Part shown: positions 1 through 10,172 of the stretch, in pieces
Numbering within the stretch: the first letter of the stretch is position 1
Layout: each line of letters starts with the position of its first letter
Assembly: GCA_964513075.1 (NCBI GenBank)
Contig: CAZELR010000017.1
Location: 5,877-69,876 of the forward strand
Origin: DAOUBP01 sp964513075
GTDB taxonomy: Bacteria; Chloroflexota; Anaerolineae; CG2-30-64-16
Length of the DNA stretch: 64,000 bases
Reading direction: 5' to 3'
The notes under the pieces: generated by a model
Database searches by the model: none
The model's input: only the letters and a program-made list of their open reading frames with translations
What the model was told of the DNA's origin: nothing
Program-made: the position numbers and the translations under genes

Positions 1-5
1 AGGTC

Positions 6-1118
6 TTAAGGCAGGCTGTTCTGGTACTTCTGCACGTTCTTCAGGTGCTCCTCGTAGGTCTTTGCGAACGCATGGCGTCCGGTGCCGCCGGGCTCGGCCA
101 CGAAGAACAGGTATTCGTGATCGGCGGGTTCCAGCACCGCCCGAATGCTCTTGAGGCTGGGGCTGCAGATGGGGCCAGGCGGCAGGCCCGCCACCTTGTA
201 GGTGTTGTACGGGCTCTCCACCGAGTCGTATTCCTCAAGGTACATCGGTACTTTCCACCACCGACCGGTGTCCGGCTGGAAGCCCATCGCGTATTGCACC
301 GTGGGATCGGCCTGCAGCTTCATGCCGCGCGCCAGGCGGTTGAGGTAGACCGCGGCGATCAGCGGCCGCTCATCGTCCACCGCGGCCTCCCGCTCTACGA
401 TGCTGGCCAGGGTGAGCACCTGATGCAGGGTCAACGCAGTCCCGCCCGCGGCCTGCGCCGCCTGCCAGGCCGGCATCACCTTCTCGCCGAAGCTGTCCAG
501 CTGCCGCTCCAACAGATCCAGCACGGTCGCACCTTCGGCCGGCAGCCGATAGGTATCGGGATAGAGGAAGCCTTCCAGGCTGGTCCCTGCCGGACGCAGG
601 CTGAGAAAAGCATATTTCGTCACGTCCAGGCCGCTGAGGTCGCCGGTCAGGCCGCGCTGCTTGTATTCTGCAGCGTTCAGCTTCGTACTGGCAGCCAGGG
701 TATCGGCGGTTTGCTCCAGGCGCCACCCCTCGCCCACCCGCACCACGATCTCCGGCGCCTGCGCATGCTGCAGCACATCCGCGATCTCCGGGATGGTCAT
801 GGCGGGACTGAGTTGATACGCACCAGCCTGCAGCTTCGGCGCCAGTCCACTCGCTCGCACGTATGCCTCGAACAGCCGCGCATCGCTGATCAAGCCTGCG
901 CCGGCCAGGTTCTCTGCGATCCCGCGCGCGGTGGCGCCGGGCTGAACGACAAACTGCACTTCGCTCTGCGAACGCTCGCCGGCCGGGTCTGCCGGCTGCT
1001 CCAGCCTGGACCGGTTAGCCTCCAGATAGGCGGAAGACAACACGTCGCCGCTGCAAGCAGCCAGCAACGCGGACACCAGGGCCAAAACCCCTATCAATGC
1101 CGGTAGGTAACGTTTCAT
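6..1118 (-). CDS. mltG: Endolytic murein transglycosylase MltG (YceG-like lipoprotein)
   Basis: MltG cleaves nascent glycan strands in the periplasm and is thought to set strand length. The 370-residue product starts with a basic n-region and a hydrophobic stretch ending in a lipobox (LLAAC, Cys22), so it is probably a lipoprotein rather than the usual single-pass protein. The YceG core is clear: the segment around LASIVEREA carries the family's catalytic Glu, followed by YLNRLARGMKLQADPTVQYA and, near the C-terminus, LEPADHEYLFFV. The start at 1118 is preferred to an in-frame upstream ATG at 1199 because it places the signal peptide at the N-terminus. The gene stands alone on the minus strand, divergent from the ABC exporter leader. 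Family assignment is certain; lipid modification is inferred. Confidence 0.93.
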   Translation of the reverse strand: MKRYLPALIGVLALVSALLAACSGDVLSSAYLEANRSRLEQPADPAGERSQSEVQFVVQPGATARGIAENLAGAGLISDARLFEAYVRASGLAPKLQAGAYQLSPAMTIPEIADVLQHAQAPEIVVRVGEGWRLEQTADTLAASTKLNAAEYKQRGLTGDLSGLDVTKYAFLSLRPAGTSLEGFLYPDTYRLPAEGATVLDLLERQLDSFGEKVMPAWQAAQAAGGTALTLHQVLTLASIVEREAAVDDERPLIAAVYLNRLARGMKLQADPTVQYAMGFQPDTGRWWKVPMYLEEYDSVESPYNTYKVAGLPPGPICSPSLKSIRAVLEPADHEYLFFVAEPGGTGRHAFAKTYEEHLKNVQKYQNSLP

Positions 1119-1224
1119 ATCTTTGATGACGCATCTGCCCCTTGGCAGGTTCCTCGCTGGAATTCTCAAAGATGAAAACCCAGGTCTTAAAATCAGCACA
1201 ACCCTGGCTCACTTGATCCGTATC

Positions 1225-1230
1225 ATTATA
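1225..1230 (-). promoter_or_regulatory. Extended -10 promoter for mltG
   Basis: On the minus strand the sequence reads TGTTATAAT, an extended -10 element (TG-n-TATAAT) with TATAAT at 1225-1230. No good -35 box is visible. Transcription would begin near 1218, leaving about 100 nt of leader before the mltG ATG. Confidence 0.55.
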
Positions 1231-1260
1231 ACATGGCGCTACAAAAAGGGCGGTCCACAT

Positions 1261-1289
1261 TTGACATATGGGCACAAGGGTAGTATAAA
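1261..1289 (+). promoter_or_regulatory. Sigma-70 promoter for the ABC exporter leader
   Basis: TTGACA at 1261-1266 is followed after exactly 17 nt by TATAAA at 1284-1289, close to consensus. Transcription should start near 1296, about 236 nt before the first exporter ATG. It is back to back with the mltG promoter. A 9-bp perfect hairpin (TTTGCGCCC at 1293-1301 with GGGCGCAAA at 1309-1317) lies at the transcript's 5' end. Confidence 0.75.
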
Positions 1290-1339
1290 CAGTTTGCGCC
1301 CAACTACCGGGCGCAAATCCACGAAAGGGGGCGGGCGAC

Positions 1340-1399
1340 ATGATGGGTTTCCTTGACAACAAGCGATTTGCGCGCTCGCCGTTCCCTGCCTTGAGTTAG
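1340..1399 (+). CDS. Candidate 19-residue leader peptide of the ABC exporter operon
   Basis: A short reading frame encodes MMGFLDNKRFARSPFPALS and ends in TAG at 1397-1399. It has a good ribosome binding site (GAAAGGGGG, 1323-1331) and lies between the strong promoter at 1261 and an intrinsic terminator at 1446-1489. Promoter, short coding leader, terminator and multidrug-type ABC half-transporter in this order is the architecture of the B. subtilis bmrB-bmrCD operon, where translation of the leader controls read-through. A small hairpin (CGATC/GATCG, 1409-1422) and a pairing of 1399-1403 with 1435-1439 follow directly on the stop codon. Function as an attenuator is inference; the frame and its ribosome binding site are visible. 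Confidence 0.6.
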   Translation: MMGFLDNKRFARSPFPALS

Positions 1400-1445
1400 C
1401 AGACTTCTCGATCTTTAGATCGCTCGGTCTCATCTCTGCCACCCC

Positions 1446-1489
1446 AGGCCGCGAGTAGGCGATGTGTACATCCCACTCGGGGCCTTTTT
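1446..1489 (+). terminator. Intrinsic terminator in the exporter leader (attenuator)
   Basis: AGGCC (1446-1450) pairs with GGCCT (1481-1485). Inside it CGAGT pairs with ACTCG and GATGT with ACATC, and a run of five T follows at 1485-1489. It ends about 40 nt before the exporter ATG, downstream of the promoter, so it must be overcome for the operon to be expressed. Confidence 0.75.
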
Positions 1490-1531
1490 ATGTCTCCAAC
1501 CCTCACGAGTACGGGTTACTGGAGGACCGCT

Positions 1532-3358
<1,827 letters not shown>

Positions 3359-3363
3359 CAAGG

Positions 3364-3447
<84 letters not shown>

Positions 3448-3885
3448 GTGGCGGTACAGAATGTGAAGGAGCTGACGGTCTATAAGAAGGCCTACGAGTT
3501 GGCAATGCGTATCTTCGAGGTGTCGAAACATTTTCCGCCTGAGGAACGATACGCCTTGACCGGACAAATCAGACGGTCCTCGCGGTCCGTATGTATGAAC
3601 CTGCGTGAGGCCTGGGCAAAACGACGCTACGAGGCGCACTTCATCAGCAAACTGACCGACTGCGATGGCGAAAACAGTGAGACGGACACGTCCCTGGACT
3701 TCGCCCACGATTGCGGTTACATCTCGACTGCAGAGCACAAGGAGCTGGCCGCTCTCAACCACGAAGTGGGCAGTATGCTCGGCGCCATGATCAACAGCCC
3801 GGGTAAGTGGCTGCTGAACCAGCGTCCTGTGACAGGAGACAGGAGTCAGGAGACAGGAGTCAGGGGACAGGAGACCGAGGCCTGA
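3448..3885 (+). CDS. Four-helix-bundle protein, S23/IVP family
   Basis: A 145-residue protein of the family found in 23S rRNA intervening sequences and as orphan genes, distantly related to the Avd accessory protein of diversity-generating retroelements. Diagnostic segments are KELTVYKKAYELAMRIFE, the FPPEERYALTGQIRRSS region and GYISTAEHKEL. It starts at GTG, five bases after AGGAGG. The last 20 or so residues (after KWLLNQRP) are read from the flanking heptamer repeat and are not part of the fold. The gene and both arrays interrupt an otherwise contiguous pair of exporter genes, so it looks like an insertion. Molecular function in this family is not established. Confidence 0.85.
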   Translation: MAVQNVKELTVYKKAYELAMRIFEVSKHFPPEERYALTGQIRRSSRSVCMNLREAWAKRRYEAHFISKLTDCDGENSETDTSLDFAHDCGYISTAEHKELAALNHEVGSMLGAMINSPGKWLLNQRPVTGDRSQETGVRGQETEA

Positions 3886-3917
3886 CGCCTGATCCCTGAC
3901 GCCTGACCCCTGATAGG
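3831..3917 (+). repeat. Heptamer array, right side, with inverted units
   Basis: The same CAGGAGT-type units (3831-3872) are followed by units in the opposite sense (CTGACGC, CTGATCC, CTGACCC; 3881-3912), so the right end can fold back on itself. The array covers the 3' end of the four-helix-bundle gene and ends at the ribosome binding site of the second exporter subunit. Confidence 0.85.
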
Positions 3918-3924
3918 AGCTATT

Positions 3925-5781
3925 ATGGAAGACTACGACGAATTCCAGGAAGAGGAATTTACCACCCAATTCAACGGCGGCACACTCCGGCGCATCCTGG
4001 GACTGGTGAAGCCGCACTGGCAGTGGGTGCTTGGCTTCCTGTTGACCATTGCGGTGGTTTCGCTGCTCGACTCGCTCTTCACCTACCAGGGCAAGCGCAT
4101 CCTGGACGAGGCTATCGTCCCGCGCAACCCGGCGGCGCTGCGGGGCATTCTGCTGGTCTACGGCCTGCTGATCGTGGTTCAGGCCGCAGGCACGTTCGGG
4201 TTCATCTACCTCGCAGGCGTGCTGGGCGAGCTGGTGCAATACGATCTGCGCAAGAAACTGTTCGACCATCTGCAGGAGCTGTCGTTTTCCTACTTCGGCC
4301 GGACGCCGGTGGGCTGGATCATGTCGCGCGTCACTTCCGACTCGGAGCGCATCGCGCAGCTCGTCACCTGGGGCTTGCTGGACGTGACGTGGGCAATCTT
4401 CAACATCGGCAGCGCGCTGGTCTTCATGTTGTTCATCAACTGGCGGCTGGCGCTAATGGTGATGGTCATCGTCCCGCTGCTGCTGATCGTCGCCGTGCAG
4501 TTCAAAAAGCGCATCCTGGTCCAGTTCAGGCAGGTGCGCAAGATCAACTCCAAGATCACGGGTGAGTTCAACCAGAACATCACGGGCGTGCGGGTGGTGA
4601 AGGCGCTGGGCCGCGAGGAAGCAAACCTGGCCGAGTTTTCGGCTCTCACGGATCAGATGTACCGCGCCTCGTACCGGGCCGCGTGGCTCTCCGCACTGTT
4701 CCTGCCGGCGGTGCAGCTCATCAGCGCGTTCGCAGTCGGCGGCATCGTTCTCTACGGCGGGCTGAGCGCGACCGTCGGTGGGATGACTATCGGGCCGCTG
4801 GCCATCGGATCGATGTCCATCGGAGCTATCCAGGCTTTTATCAGCTACGTCACCTTCATGATGTGGCCGGTGCAGGACCTGGCGCGCGTCTACTCCGAGA
4901 TGCAGAACGCCATTGCTTCGGCCGAGCGCACTTTCTCGTTGGTCGATGCGCAGCCGGAGGTGACGGACCGGGAAGGTGCCTTCAATCCCGGCACCATCGC
5001 CGGCGAGATCGAGTTCGATCACGTAGATTTTTACTATGATGCCGACAAACCGGTGCTGACCGACTTCAACTTGCGTGTGAGACAGGGCGAGACTATTGCA
5101 CTGGTGGGCCCGACGGGCGGCGGCAAATCGACGATTGTCAACCTGATGTGCCGGTTCTACGAGCCAAAAGCCGGCGCCATCCGCATTGGCGGCCGCGACT
5201 ATCGCGATTACACGCTGCACGGCATCCATTCGCGCATCGGCGTGGTGCTGCAAACGCCGCACCTCTTCTCCGGCTCGGTGCGTGAAAACATTCGCTATGG
5301 CCGGCTGAACGCAACCGATGCCGAAATCGAAGAAGCGGCCAAGGTCGCTGGCGCACATGAGTTCATCACCGTGCTGGAGGGCGGCTACGGGGCCGAGGTG
5401 GGCGAGGGCGGCAACCGGCTTTCGGTTGGGCAGAAACAGCTCATCAGCTTGGCGCGCGCCGTGCTGGCGCAACCGGAGGTGCTGGTGATGGACGAGGCGA
5501 CCAGCTCGGTGGACACCGTAACCGAGGCACTGATTCAGCGCGGCATGGAAGCGGTGATGGCGGGCCGGACCAGCTTTGTCATCGCGCACCGCCTGAGCAC
5601 CATCAAGCGCGCCGACCGTATCTTGGTGATCGAGAACGGGACGATCACCGAGCAGGGCACGCACGCCGAGCTGTTGCGCGCGAAGGGACACTACTACAAG
5701 CTGTACACGCAGCAGTTCCGCCAGCAGCGCGCAGCCGCGTATGAAGCCCTGACGCTGCCGGAGCTCTCACCAGCGTCATAA
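3925..5781 (+). CDS. ABC exporter half-transporter, catalytic-site subunit (BmrD/LmrD-like)
   Basis: The partner of the half-transporter at 1532: 618 residues, an acidic N-terminus (DYDEFQEEEF), six membrane segments, then the ATPase. Walker A is GPTGGGKS (Lys401), Walker B is VLVMDEATSS with catalytic Glu524, and the signature is altered to LSVGQ (499-503). A consensus Walker B here, an altered signature here and an altered Walker B in the partner are what one degenerate and one competent ATP site require. AGGAGC lies 5 nt before the ATG. The pair should act as one heterodimer at the membrane, co-transcribed from the promoter at 1261 through the inserted four-helix-bundle gene. Confidence 0.93.
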   Translation: MEDYDEFQEEEFTTQFNGGTLRRILGLVKPHWQWVLGFLLTIAVVSLLDSLFTYQGKRILDEAIVPRNPAALRGILLVYGLLIVVQAAGTFGFIYLAGVLGELVQYDLRKKLFDHLQELSFSYFGRTPVGWIMSRVTSDSERIAQLVTWGLLDVTWAIFNIGSALVFMLFINWRLALMVMVIVPLLLIVAVQFKKRILVQFRQVRKINSKITGEFNQNITGVRVVKALGREEANLAEFSALTDQMYRASYRAAWLSALFLPAVQLISAFAVGGIVLYGGLSATVGGMTIGPLAIGSMSIGAIQAFISYVTFMMWPVQDLARVYSEMQNAIASAERTFSLVDAQPEVTDREGAFNPGTIAGEIEFDHVDFYYDADKPVLTDFNLRVRQGETIALVGPTGGGKSTIVNLMCRFYEPKAGAIRIGGRDYRDYTLHGIHSRIGVVLQTPHLFSGSVRENIRYGRLNATDAEIEEAAKVAGAHEFITVLEGGYGAEVGEGGNRLSVGQKQLISLARAVLAQPEVLVMDEATSSVDTVTEALIQRGMEAVMAGRTSFVIAHRLSTIKRADRILVIENGTITEQGTHAELLRAKGHYYKLYTQQFRQQRAAAYEALTLPELSPAS

Positions 5782-5791
5782 CATACGAACC

Positions 5792-5819
5792 AATCAGGTT
5801 TATCGCCGAAACCTAATTT
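5792..5819. repeat. Degenerate copy of the AAACCAGGTTT hairpin
   Basis: AGGTTT and AAACCT arms around ATCGCCG with decayed outer arms. It resembles the hairpin family seen at nine other places in the window. Confidence 0.5.
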
Positions 5820-5837
5820 ATCCTAACATAAAAAACA

Positions 5838-5872
5838 AGAGACCCGGCCCCTCGACGAGAGGCCGGGTCTCT
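5838..5872 (+). terminator. Terminator of the ABC exporter operon
   Basis: AGAGACCCGGCC (5838-5849) and GGCCGGGTCTCT (5861-5872) form a perfect 12-bp stem with a short T-run after it and A-run before it. Confidence 0.8.
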
Positions 5873-5968
5873 GTTTGCCCCGAACATCGTCGTGGAATAG
5901 CTGCGGAGTTTAGAACTCCGCCCGGCGCAACGCGGGGTAACGGTGAATACTGACACCTGCCCCTGGAT

Positions 5969-5997
5969 TTGTTTGCATGAGCGAACGCACGTATAAT
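5969..5997 (+). promoter_or_regulatory. Promoter of the oligoendopeptidase gene
   Basis: TTGTTT (5969-5974), 17 nt, then a perfect TATAAT (5992-5997). The predicted start near 6003 falls in the first bases of the hairpin that begins at 6001. Confidence 0.7.
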
Positions 5998-6000
5998 CTC

Positions 6001-6043
6001 CGAAAACAAACCAGGTTTCTGCGAGAAACCTGGTTTGTTTTCG
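6001..6043. repeat. Perfect 20-bp-arm hairpin of the AAACCAGGTTT family at the mRNA 5' end
   Basis: Two perfect 20-nt arms (6001-6020 and 6024-6043) enclose GCG. The -10 box ends three bases before it and the AAGGAGAG ribosome binding site (6048-6055) starts five bases after it. In this position it forms a 5' stem on the mRNA rather than an end-of-gene terminator. Confidence 0.85.
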
Positions 6044-6058
6044 GAGCAAGGAGAGCCC

Positions 6059-7864
6059 ATGACTGACAAACTCCCTACCGGCGCCGAAGATGTCGCCTGG
6101 GACCTGACCGACCTCTACGCAGGCACTGACGACCCGCGCCTGCTTGCAGACTTAGACGCAGCCGATGTGGAGGCCGATGCCCTGGACGCCAAGTATCGTG
6201 ACACGATCGCCGCGCTGACACCATTCGGGCTGGCCGAGCTTTTGGGCCGCTACGAGACTTTGCGCGAACGGGCCGCCAGAGCCGGCAGCTTCGCGTCCCT
6301 CAACTGGACGCAGAACACCGAGGATCCTGCCCGCGGCGCGCTGCTCCAACGCGTCACCGAGCGCGGCGCACAGCTCAGCCAGAAGCTGGTTTTCATGGAG
6401 CTCGAGCTGGCCGACGCGCCGGATGAGGTCGCGTCGGCGTGGTTGGCCGATCCGCGCCTGGCACGCTACCGTCACTGGCTAGAGGTGCTGCGCCTCTACC
6501 GGCCCTACTTGCTTACAGAGCCGGAAGAGAAGGTCCTGGCCGAAAAGTCGGTCACTGGCCGAGACGCGTGGGAGCGCTTCTTCAACGAAACACACTCGGC
6601 CGCACGCTACGAGCTGGACGGCGAGAAGCTAAGCCGTGACCAGGTTCTCAGCCGGCTCTATGCGCCGGATCGGGCGCTGCGCCAGGCCGCGGCCGCCGCG
6701 TTCACTGTCGGGCTCAAGGACCTGAAGCGTACGTCCACTTACATCTTCAATACCATCCTGGCCGATAAAGCCTCGAACGATCGGCTGCGTGCCTACCCAA
6801 CCTGGATCAGCGCGCGCAACCTGTCCAACGAGGTCGACGACAAGACCGTGGATGCGCTGGTAGAGGCGGTCACTTCCCGCTACGATATTGTGGCCCGCTA
6901 CTATCGGCTGAAGCGCGGGCTGTTGGGGCTGGACGAGTTGTTCGACACCGACCGGTACGCGCCGCTGCCCGCAGCCGACCGGCGCTATGCGTGGGACGAG
7001 GCGCGTGGCCTCGTGCTGGCCGCCTACGGCCGCTTCCACCCGCGCCTGGCCGAGATCGCGGGCTGGTTCTTCGACCGGTGCTGGATCGACGCGCCCCCGC
7101 GGCCCGGCAAGTATGGCGGCGCATTCAGCCACAGCGTCACACCCTCGGTGCACCCTTACATTCTGCTGAACTACGACGCCAAGCCGCGCGACGTCATGAC
7201 CCTGGCGCACGAGCTGGGCCACGGCGTCCACCAGAAGCTGTCCGGCGTGCAGGGGCTGCTCCAGGCCGACACGCCGCTCACTACCGCGGAGACTGCATCG
7301 GTGTTCGGCGAGATGCTGGTGTTCCAGGACATGTTGGCACGAGAAAACGACCCCGCGGTGCGCCTGGGCATGCTGACCGGCAAGATCGAGGATTCGTTCG
7401 CGACTGCGTTCCGGCAGATCAGCATGAACCGCTTCGAGCACGCTATTCACACCGCACGCCGCACCGAGGGCGAACTGACTACGGAACGCTTCAGCGAGCT
7501 ATGGCTGGAGACGCAGCGGGCCATGTTCGGCGACAGCGTCACGCTGACCGAGAACTACGGCCTGTGGTGGAGCTACATTCCGCACTTCATTGGCACGCCC
7601 GGTTATGTCTACGCCTATGCATTCGGCGAGCTGCTGGTGTTGGCGCTGTATGCCCGTTACCAGCAGGTAGGCCCCGATTTCGCGGACGCATACATCGAAA
7701 TGCTGTCCAAAGGCGGCTCCGACTGGCCGCAGGCCATCGTCGCGCCGCTGGGCGTGGATCTCACCGACCCTGCTTTCTGGCAGGGCGGGTTAGGAATCCT
7801 GGAGGGGCTGGTGGCCGAGGCGGAGGCGCTGGCCGGAGAGATTCAGGGATCTTTTGGCCGCTGA
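6059..7864 (+). CDS. pepF: Oligoendopeptidase F, M3 family metallopeptidase
   Basis: Cytosolic zinc peptidase that degrades oligopeptides of roughly 5-20 residues. At 601 residues it has normal family length. The zinc site HELGH is at 384-388 with the third ligand Glu411 in TAETASVFGEM; the C-terminal region contains the conserved NYGLWWSYIPHF and PGYVYAYAFGELL segments. The ATG at 6059 follows AAGGAGAG. The gene has its own promoter and the 5' hairpin described at 6001, and is followed 64 nt later by the slyD-like gene, possibly in the same transcript. Confidence 0.95.
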   Translation: MTDKLPTGAEDVAWDLTDLYAGTDDPRLLADLDAADVEADALDAKYRDTIAALTPFGLAELLGRYETLRERAARAGSFASLNWTQNTEDPARGALLQRVTERGAQLSQKLVFMELELADAPDEVASAWLADPRLARYRHWLEVLRLYRPYLLTEPEEKVLAEKSVTGRDAWERFFNETHSAARYELDGEKLSRDQVLSRLYAPDRALRQAAAAAFTVGLKDLKRTSTYIFNTILADKASNDRLRAYPTWISARNLSNEVDDKTVDALVEAVTSRYDIVARYYRLKRGLLGLDELFDTDRYAPLPAADRRYAWDEARGLVLAAYGRFHPRLAEIAGWFFDRCWIDAPPRPGKYGGAFSHSVTPSVHPYILLNYDAKPRDVMTLAHELGHGVHQKLSGVQGLLQADTPLTTAETASVFGEMLVFQDMLARENDPAVRLGMLTGKIEDSFATAFRQISMNRFEHAIHTARRTEGELTTERFSELWLETQRAMFGDSVTLTENYGLWWSYIPHFIGTPGYVYAYAFGELLVLALYARYQQVGPDFADAYIEMLSKGGSDWPQAIVAPLGVDLTDPAFWQGGLGILEGLVAEAEALAGEIQGSFGR

Positions 7865-7928
7865 GGCGGCCTCGCAATCTCAGCCGGTGAATTTAATGCA
7901 CCGAGCAGATCTAACAAGGAGAATCTTC

Positions 7929-8426
7929 ATGACCGAATCGAAACCACCCGTAGCCGAGGGCATGGTCGTCACTGTGGACTACACATTGACACTAGACAAC
8001 GGAGAGGTGGCCGATACCACCCAGGGCGGGATGCCGCTGCGCTTCCTGAGCGGCGGCGGTCAACTGCTGCCGGCCTTCGAAGACGCCCTGATCGGGCTGA
8101 TCGCGGGGGATGAAACGCAGGTCACCCTGACGCCCGAAGACGGCTACGGGGAGTATGACGAGGAGGCATTTGAGGAAGTGCCGATCGACCAGTTCCCGAC
8201 CGATCAGAGGCTGGAGTTGGGTATGGCCATCGGCGTGCAGGACTCATCCGGCGAGATGTACGAGGCCCATATTTCGGAAATTCACGATGACACCGTCATC
8301 CTGGACTACAATCACCCTCTGGCGGGCGAGACGCTGCATTTCACCATCAAGGTGTTGGATGCGCGCCCAGCCACCGAAGAGGAGCTGGCACACGGCCACG
8401 TTCATGACGGGGCGCACCACCACTAA
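7929..8426 (+). CDS. slyD: FKBP-type peptidyl-prolyl isomerase, SlyD-like
   Basis: A 165-residue prolyl isomerase and chaperone. The FKBP half begins VTVDYTLTLDNGEVADTT with the conserved FLSGGGQLLPAFEDAL loop, is interrupted by the insert-in-flap chaperone domain (EDGYGEYDEEAFEEVP onward) and resumes at ILDYNHPLAGETLHF. The C-terminus is histidine-rich (HGHVHDGAHHH), the metal-binding tail typical of SlyD, which links it to nickel handling in some bacteria. AAGGAGA lies 6 nt upstream of the ATG. The reading frame is open further upstream but without a signal or a ribosome binding site. Confidence 0.93.
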   Translation: MTESKPPVAEGMVVTVDYTLTLDNGEVADTTQGGMPLRFLSGGGQLLPAFEDALIGLIAGDETQVTLTPEDGYGEYDEEAFEEVPIDQFPTDQRLELGMAIGVQDSSGEMYEAHISEIHDDTVILDYNHPLAGETLHFTIKVLDARPATEEELAHGHVHDGAHHH

Positions 8427-8431
8427 GCACG

Positions 8432-8472
8432 AAAAAGGCCCCAGGTTTGTCAAAGAAACCTGGGGCCTTTTT
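8432..8472. terminator. Bidirectional terminator, AAACCAGGTTT family
   Basis: Seventeen-base arms (8432-8448, 8456-8472) with A-run and T-run at the two ends, between converging genes. The inner part is CCCAGGTTT/AAACCTGGG, the same core as the dispersed hairpin family. Confidence 0.85.
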
Positions 8473-8483
8473 TCTGTGGTTTC

Positions 8484-9029
8484 TCAGCGCCTACGCTGCA
8501 TCAGCGCGTAGGCCAGCACAATCACCCCCGCGCCGATCAGCAGCAGCGGCAGCAAGAGCCGCCCAAACGGACCGTTGCGCAGGCCGCTGATGTTCAGAAT
8601 CAACTCAAAGAACGTCCCAAAGATCAGAAAAAGAACTAAACCGACCCCGATCAGGCCAGTACCTGCGCGCACGGCTTTCGGGTCCTCCCCCCACAGCCCT
8701 GCGATGGCAATACCGATGCCCACAGAGGTGGGAGCGACGAGCGCCCATGCATAGGCCCAACTCCCCCAATGGTTCGAGAGCGACTGATAGAGCAGAAGCA
8801 TGCCGACCATGGTGACGATGCTGCCGGGCACGGCCAACGGGCCACCCTTTTTCCCCACCAGCACCATGCCGGCAAAGAACAGCAGGCCGGGCACAATGAT
8901 AAAAAAGGGCCACAGGTGGGTCCAGACGTCGAAGTGAAAAATCTGACCCAGCAAAAACAGGGCGCCCAAAACAATGAGGCCCACGCCGGCGGCCAACACC
9001 CCCATGCTGCGCAAGCGATCGGTGTCCAT
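8484..9029 (-). CDS. Multi-pass membrane protein (LiaI/LiaF-like transmembrane region)
   Basis: A 181-residue protein that is almost wholly hydrophobic, with about six membrane segments arranged as repeated helix pairs separated by short Gly/Pro turns. The HLWPFFIIVPGLLFF segment with W-P and G-L-L-F is typical of the LiaI/LiaF-like DUF5668 transmembrane family, whose members often sit near envelope-stress systems; no kinase or regulator is nearby here. GGAGC precedes the ATG, and a hairpin of the AAACCAGGTTT family lies 14 nt further upstream. Function unknown. Confidence 0.75.
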   Translation of the reverse strand: MDTDRLRSMGVLAAGVGLIVLGALFLLGQIFHFDVWTHLWPFFIIVPGLLFFAGMVLVGKKGGPLAVPGSIVTMVGMLLLYQSLSNHWGSWAYAWALVAPTSVGIGIAIAGLWGEDPKAVRAGTGLIGVGLVLFLIFGTFFELILNISGLRNGPFGRLLLPLLLIGAGVIVLAYALMQRRR

Positions 9030-9043
9030 GATCGGCTCCTTTC

Positions 9044-9083
9044 AAAAACAAACCGGGTTCCTGCGAGAAACCTGGTTTGTTTT
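9044..9083. repeat. AAACCAGGTTT-family hairpin in the 5' region of the membrane protein gene
   Basis: AAAAACAAACCGGGTT pairs with AACCTGGTTTGTTTTT around a CCTGCGAGA loop, with one mismatch. It lies just upstream of the ribosome binding site of the minus-strand gene that starts at 9029. Confidence 0.8.
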
Positions 9084-9152
9084 TTGAGCTTCCTATTTGA
9101 ACCAGGTGTCTAAACTCCTGTACGCAAACTCCGACCAATTGGTTGCATGCTT

Positions 9153-10172
9153 CTATGGCGTCAGCTCGCCGCACAGACTCTCGGCGATACGCGCCTTCAC
9201 CTCTTCAGCCGTGTCACCGCTGCTGAAAAGATAGAACAACTTGCACAGCGCGGCTTCCGCGGTCATGTCACGGCCGCTTACGACCCCGGCACGCGCCAGC
9301 GCGGCGCCTCCCGCATATTCGCCCTGGTGAACCGAGCCGCGCAGGCACTGGGTGCAATTCACGATCACCACACCGCGGCCCGTGGCCTCGCGGATTGCGT
9401 CCAGGAAGGCTTCGTCGCGATCGGGCGCATTGCCCACCCCAAAGGTTTCCAGCACCAGGCCGCGGAGCGGCGGCTGAAGCACGTTGCGCAGCAGCGCAGG
9501 GGCCAGGCCGGGAAAAATGCGAAACGCGCCGACGGTTGTCGCTTCCGCCGCAAGGGCCGCCAGGGTCAATGTTTCCGAAGCCGGTGCAGCACGGACATGG
9601 CTCCAGTCGATCTCGATGTCAACGCCCACCGTGCCCAGCGGCGGATAGTTCGGCGACTCAAACGCATCCAGCCCATCGGCATCCGCCTTCACTGACCGGC
9701 AGCCGCGCAGCAGCTTATTGCCGAAATACAGGCACACCTCGGGCACCGGGTGCTCGGCGGCGATCAGCATACACGTGATGAGGTTGGCGCGCGCATCATT
9801 GCGAATCTCGCACAAGGGAATCTGCGAACCGGTCAGGATCACCGGCTTGCGCAGTCCCTGCAGCAGGAACGGCAGCGCCGAAGCCGTGTAGGCCATAGTG
9901 TCGGTGCCATGCAAGACGATGAACCCATCGTAAGCGTCGTAGTGCTCGACAATATCCTGACCGATGCGGATCCAATCGCCAGGGGTCATGTTGGATGAAT
10001 CGAGCAGGGGCGTGTACTCATTGATGTCGTACACCGGCATGCGCGGGTCACGCAGCTCCGGCATTTCGGCCATTTGCGCGGCCAGGAAGCCGGGCGCAGG
10101 CGTGTAACCATCAGCCGTCCGGCACATGCCGATGGTGCCACCCGTATACGCGATATAGAGCCGTTTTCGCAT
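9153..10172 (-). CDS. ansA: L-asparaginase type I
   Basis: Hydrolyses asparagine to aspartate and ammonia. The 339-residue protein opens with IAYTGGTIGM, the first catalytic-threonine motif (Thr13), followed by the second motif VLHGTDTMAYTASALPFLL and the substrate loop TGSQIPL. There is no signal peptide, consistent with the cytosolic type I enzyme. AGAGGTAA precedes the ATG at 10172. The gene is alone on the minus strand and divergent from the formate dehydrogenase locus. Confidence 0.93.
   Translation of the reverse strand: MRKRLYIAYTGGTIGMCRTADGYTPAPGFLAAQMAEMPELRDPRMPVYDINEYTPLLDSSNMTPGDWIRIGQDIVEHYDAYDGFIVLHGTDTMAYTASALPFLLQGLRKPVILTGSQIPLCEIRNDARANLITCMLIAAEHPVPEVCLYFGNKLLRGCRSVKADADGLDAFESPNYPPLGTVGVDIEIDWSHVRAAPASETLTLAALAAEATTVGAFRIFPGLAPALLRNVLQPPLRGLVLETFGVGNAPDRDEAFLDAIREATGRGVVIVNCTQCLRGSVHQGEYAGGAALARAGVVSGRDMTAEAALCKLFYLFSSGDTAEEVKARIAESLCGELTP

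Noticed and set aside
45..1106. Long plus-strand reading frame opposite mltG
   Set aside because: It is a shadow of a GC-rich gene on the other strand, has no ribosome binding site and no recognisable domain. The same holds for long antisense frames at 14143-16089, 21449-22555, 28001-29242, 30402-31712 and 58565-59503.
1318..1380. GEMM or fluoride riboswitch in the exporter leader
   Set aside because: Fragments such as GCGCAAAT and GGCGAC looked suggestive, but the conserved cores and pairings of these classes are missing, while a coding leader fits well.
5813..6069. Two overlapping minus-strand frames containing NKPGFSQKPGLF-like peptides
   Set aside because: They are translations of the AAACCAGGTTT hairpin and flanking intergenic DNA.
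8484..9029. LiaFSR-type stress system
   Set aside because: Only a LiaI/LiaF-like membrane region is seen; no kinase or regulator is adjacent.
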